Below, in pieces: positions 41,177 to 42,976 of a stretch of 42,976 bases of DNA. A program made the position numbers and the translations under genes. The notes beneath the pieces are model-generated. The model was not told the origin of the DNA and ran no database searches. It saw only the letters and a program-made list of their open reading frames with translations. The DNA is from Verrucomicrobia subdivision 6 bacterium (GTDB taxonomy: Bacteria; Verrucomicrobiota; Verrucomicrobiia; Methylacidiphilales; Verrucolacustridaceae). The stretch spans positions 1 to 42,976 of the forward strand of contig CAMCNF010000002.1 in the NCBI GenBank assembly GCA_945876115.1. Direction: 5' to 3'. Each line of letters opens with the position of its first letter. The stretch's first letter is position 1.

Positions 41177-42976
41177 ATGCCACCCACCCCCAAACCCCCC
41201 ATCCGAACCCCTCGCCCCACCCCGCCCACCGACCCCAAAAGTCAGAAGAAAAAGTGGCTCGCCCTCACCGCCCTCCTCACCTCCACCCCTTTCCTCATCG
41301 CCATCGCCGTCCACCTCCTCGCACTCGTCGGCCTCGGCAGCGTCGTCATCTTCAAAGGCGGAAATCCCCTCGCCATGTTTACCAGCGAAAATGTTGACTC
41401 CACCGACTCCGCCCCCGAATCCTCCGCCCCACCCTCCGCCGACGACTCCCCCCCCGAAGATTCCGCCCCCGCCATGGCCGAAACCACCCCCACCGAAACC
41501 GATACCAGCACCGAAATCCTCGCCCTCTCCACCCCCACCACCGTCCCCACCTTCGCTCCCACTGCCCCCGCCAAACTCACCGCCCCCACTACCACCCCAG
41601 GCCAAGGTTCCGCAGGCACCGGCACCAAAAGCGGAAGCGGCGGAGGCAAAGGCCGACGCAGCTCCAAATCCACTCTCTTTGGCTTTTCCGAAACCACCGA
41701 AGACGATCTCGTCGGCACGATGTACGACCTCAAACTCGACTCCTCAGGCCGCAAACCCACCGACCTCGGCACCAAGGACACCGACTTCTATGGAGCCGTC
41801 CGCGGAATCCTTTCTGGCAACCGAGTCAACCCCGCCGCCCTACGAAAATATTTTGCCGTCCCAAAAAAACTCGGAGCCACCCAAATTTTTATGCCCATGG
41901 GCCAAGCCTCCGAAGCCCCCAAAACCTTCGGCGTCGCCGATAAGGTCAAACCCAACTACTGGCTCATCCACTATCGCGGTCGTTGCGCCGCCCCCACCTC
42001 AGGTCAGTTCCGTTTCGTCGGTAAAGCCGACGACCTACTCTGGGTCGCCGTGGATGGTCGTACCGTCCTCGAAGCCCACTGGGACACCTCCCAGTCCCTC
42101 ACTGGCTGGAAACCCAAAGATCACATCGACGAATACTCCATTGTCGATTTTATGGAGGGAAATACCGACGAGGACCGAGCCAAAGCCCACCTTGTTTTTG
42201 GTGATTGGATGAACTGGGAAGCAGGTAAACCCCACGAAATCGAACTCCTCCTCGGCGAATACGGCGGTGGCCGCTTCTTCGGACTCCTCCTCATCGAGCA
42301 GAAAGAAAAGGAAACTAAACTCGGCAAAAATAAAGAACGTCCTGTCCTTCCTCTCTTTGTCACCGCAGAGCCCGACGCCGAACAGAAAAATACCGCCCGC
42401 CGCTCCAAACTCGAATTCCCCAAAGAAACCCCCGTCTTCGCCGTCAGCGGTTCCGCTGGAGCGGCACCCTCTTCCTCATCCTCCCCCTCAGCAACCGAAA
42501 CTCCCCAACCTCCCGCCGAAACAAAACCGCCTGCCTCCTCCGCAAACTCCGACTCTGCGGCCGACCCCGCCTACGGCACCGATTGGAAAAACGAATCCAC
42601 CGCCGGCTCAGGATTCGGTCCTTGGCAACTCCTCACCAACGCCGATCCAAACCAAAAAACCTTCGCGGGCTTCTATCTCGCCGAAGAAAAAGACAAACCC
42701 AACATCACCCCGATCGCCTCGAACGGTCGAGCTTGGGGCATATTCGCCAACGGCGACAACTTCCCCAAAGCCTGCGCCTTCCGGCCCCTCTCCCAACCCC
42801 TCGCCCCAGGCCAATCCCTCTCCCTCGAAATCCTCCGCTCCCCCTTTCCCGAATCCTCCGCCAAGGGAGGCGCCGTCGGGCTCTCCCTCCGACAAGGCAC
42901 CACCGCCTCCTCCCCCGATGACTACAACCAAAACTCCCGCTTCGAACTGTGCGCCCTCCAAGACAAACCCACTCTC
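41177..42976 (+). CDS. Membrane-anchored protein with Pro/Ser/Thr-rich linker and PA14-like domain; truncated at window edge
   Basis: Translated by eye from ATG 41177: MPPTPKPPIRTPRPTPPTDPKSQKKKWLALTALLTSTPFLIAIAVHLLALVGLG...YWLIHYRGRCAAPTSGQFRFVGKADDLLWVAVDGRTVLEAHW...; 600 codons without a stop to the window end. Not in the ORF track because no stop occurs in the window. Confidence 0.85.
   Translation, partial: MPPTPKPPIRTPRPTPPTDPKSQKKKWLALTALLTSTPFLIAIAVHLLALVGLGSVVIFKGGNPLAMFTSENVDSTDSAPESSAPPSADDSPPEDSAPAMAETTPTETDTSTEILALSTPTTVPTFAPTAPAKLTAPTTTPGQGSAGTGTKSGSGGGKGRRSSKSTLFGFSETTEDDLVGTMYDLKLDSSGRKPTDLGTKDTDFYGAVRGILSGNRVNPAALRKYFAVPKKLGATQIFMPMGQASEAPKTFGVADKVKPNYWLIHYRGRCAAPTSGQFRFVGKADDLLWVAVDGRTVLEAHWDTSQSLTGWKPKDHIDEYSIVDFMEGNTDEDRAKAHLVFGDWMNWEAGKPHEIELLLGEYGGGRFFGLLLIEQKEKETKLGKNKERPVLPLFVTAEPDAEQKNTARRSKLEFPKETPVFAVSGSAGAAPSSSSSPSATETPQPPAETKPPASSANSDSAADPAYGTDWKNESTAGSGFGPWQLLTNADPNQKTFAGFYLAEEKDKPNITPIASNGRAWGIFANGDNFPKACAFRPLSQPLAPGQSLSLEILRSPFPESSAKGGAVGLSLRQGTTASSPDDYNQNSRFELCALQDKPTL

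Noticed and set aside
41087-41605. Gly-rich minus-strand ORF (172 aa)
   Set aside because: Antisense of the Pro/Thr/Ser linker of the real plus-strand gene; low-complexity artefact
41177-41640. TonB-like protein (one TM plus Pro-rich region)
   Set aside because: Downstream sequence is PA14-like with no TonB C-terminal domain; no ExbB/ExbD nearby
40875-42212. 445-aa plus-strand Pro/Ser-rich ORF
   Set aside because: Out of frame with the PA14-like ORF and partly antisense to the pseudopilin; extreme Pro/Ser composition is what a +1-shifted reading of C-rich codons produces
1-42976. CRISPR arrays, tRNA/rRNA genes, transposases or prophage
   Set aside because: No regularly spaced repeats, no cloverleaf candidates noticed in the short intergenic gaps, and no transposase/integrase motifs in any plausible ORF

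Overview
This 43-kb window is a dense bacterial chromosomal segment. Gene content suggests the PVC superphylum, probably Verrucomicrobiota: LpxC-FabZ fusion, insert-type IspG, futalosine-pathway MqnD, PEP-CTERM protein, BBP2-like porin, and a pseudokinase/SUMF1 fusion. Taxonomy is inferred from content only. Most of the window is housekeeping: lipid A genes, a seven-gene minus-strand run (ugd-purA-uppS-cdsA-dxr-rseP-ispG), lptD, nadA, nrdR, argA, nfo, glyS, larB. The items most worth a second look are: (1) a 614-aa receiver-like + pseudokinase + TM + Cys-less SUMF1/FGE-like protein that appears catalytically dead in both enzyme-like domains (31571-33415); (2) a coupled GT4/toroid-domain glycosyltransferase and GH130-like phosphorylase pair (5390-9300); (3) a divergent ATP-cone-like protein overlapping nrdR (23588-24148), plus a 16-bp palindrome upstream of nrdR; (4) a VapBC-type module bracketed by imperfect 21-bp direct repeats; (5) a PA14-like, Pro-rich, membrane-anchored protein open for 600 codons to the window edge and absent from the supplied ORF track; (6) a secreted protein with three tandem divergent copies of a ~110-aa beta-rich module; (7) a near-perfect 30-bp palindrome between convergent genes. 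I saw no rRNA, tRNA, CRISPR array, transposase or prophage. All family calls come from reading motifs by eye; no searches were run.
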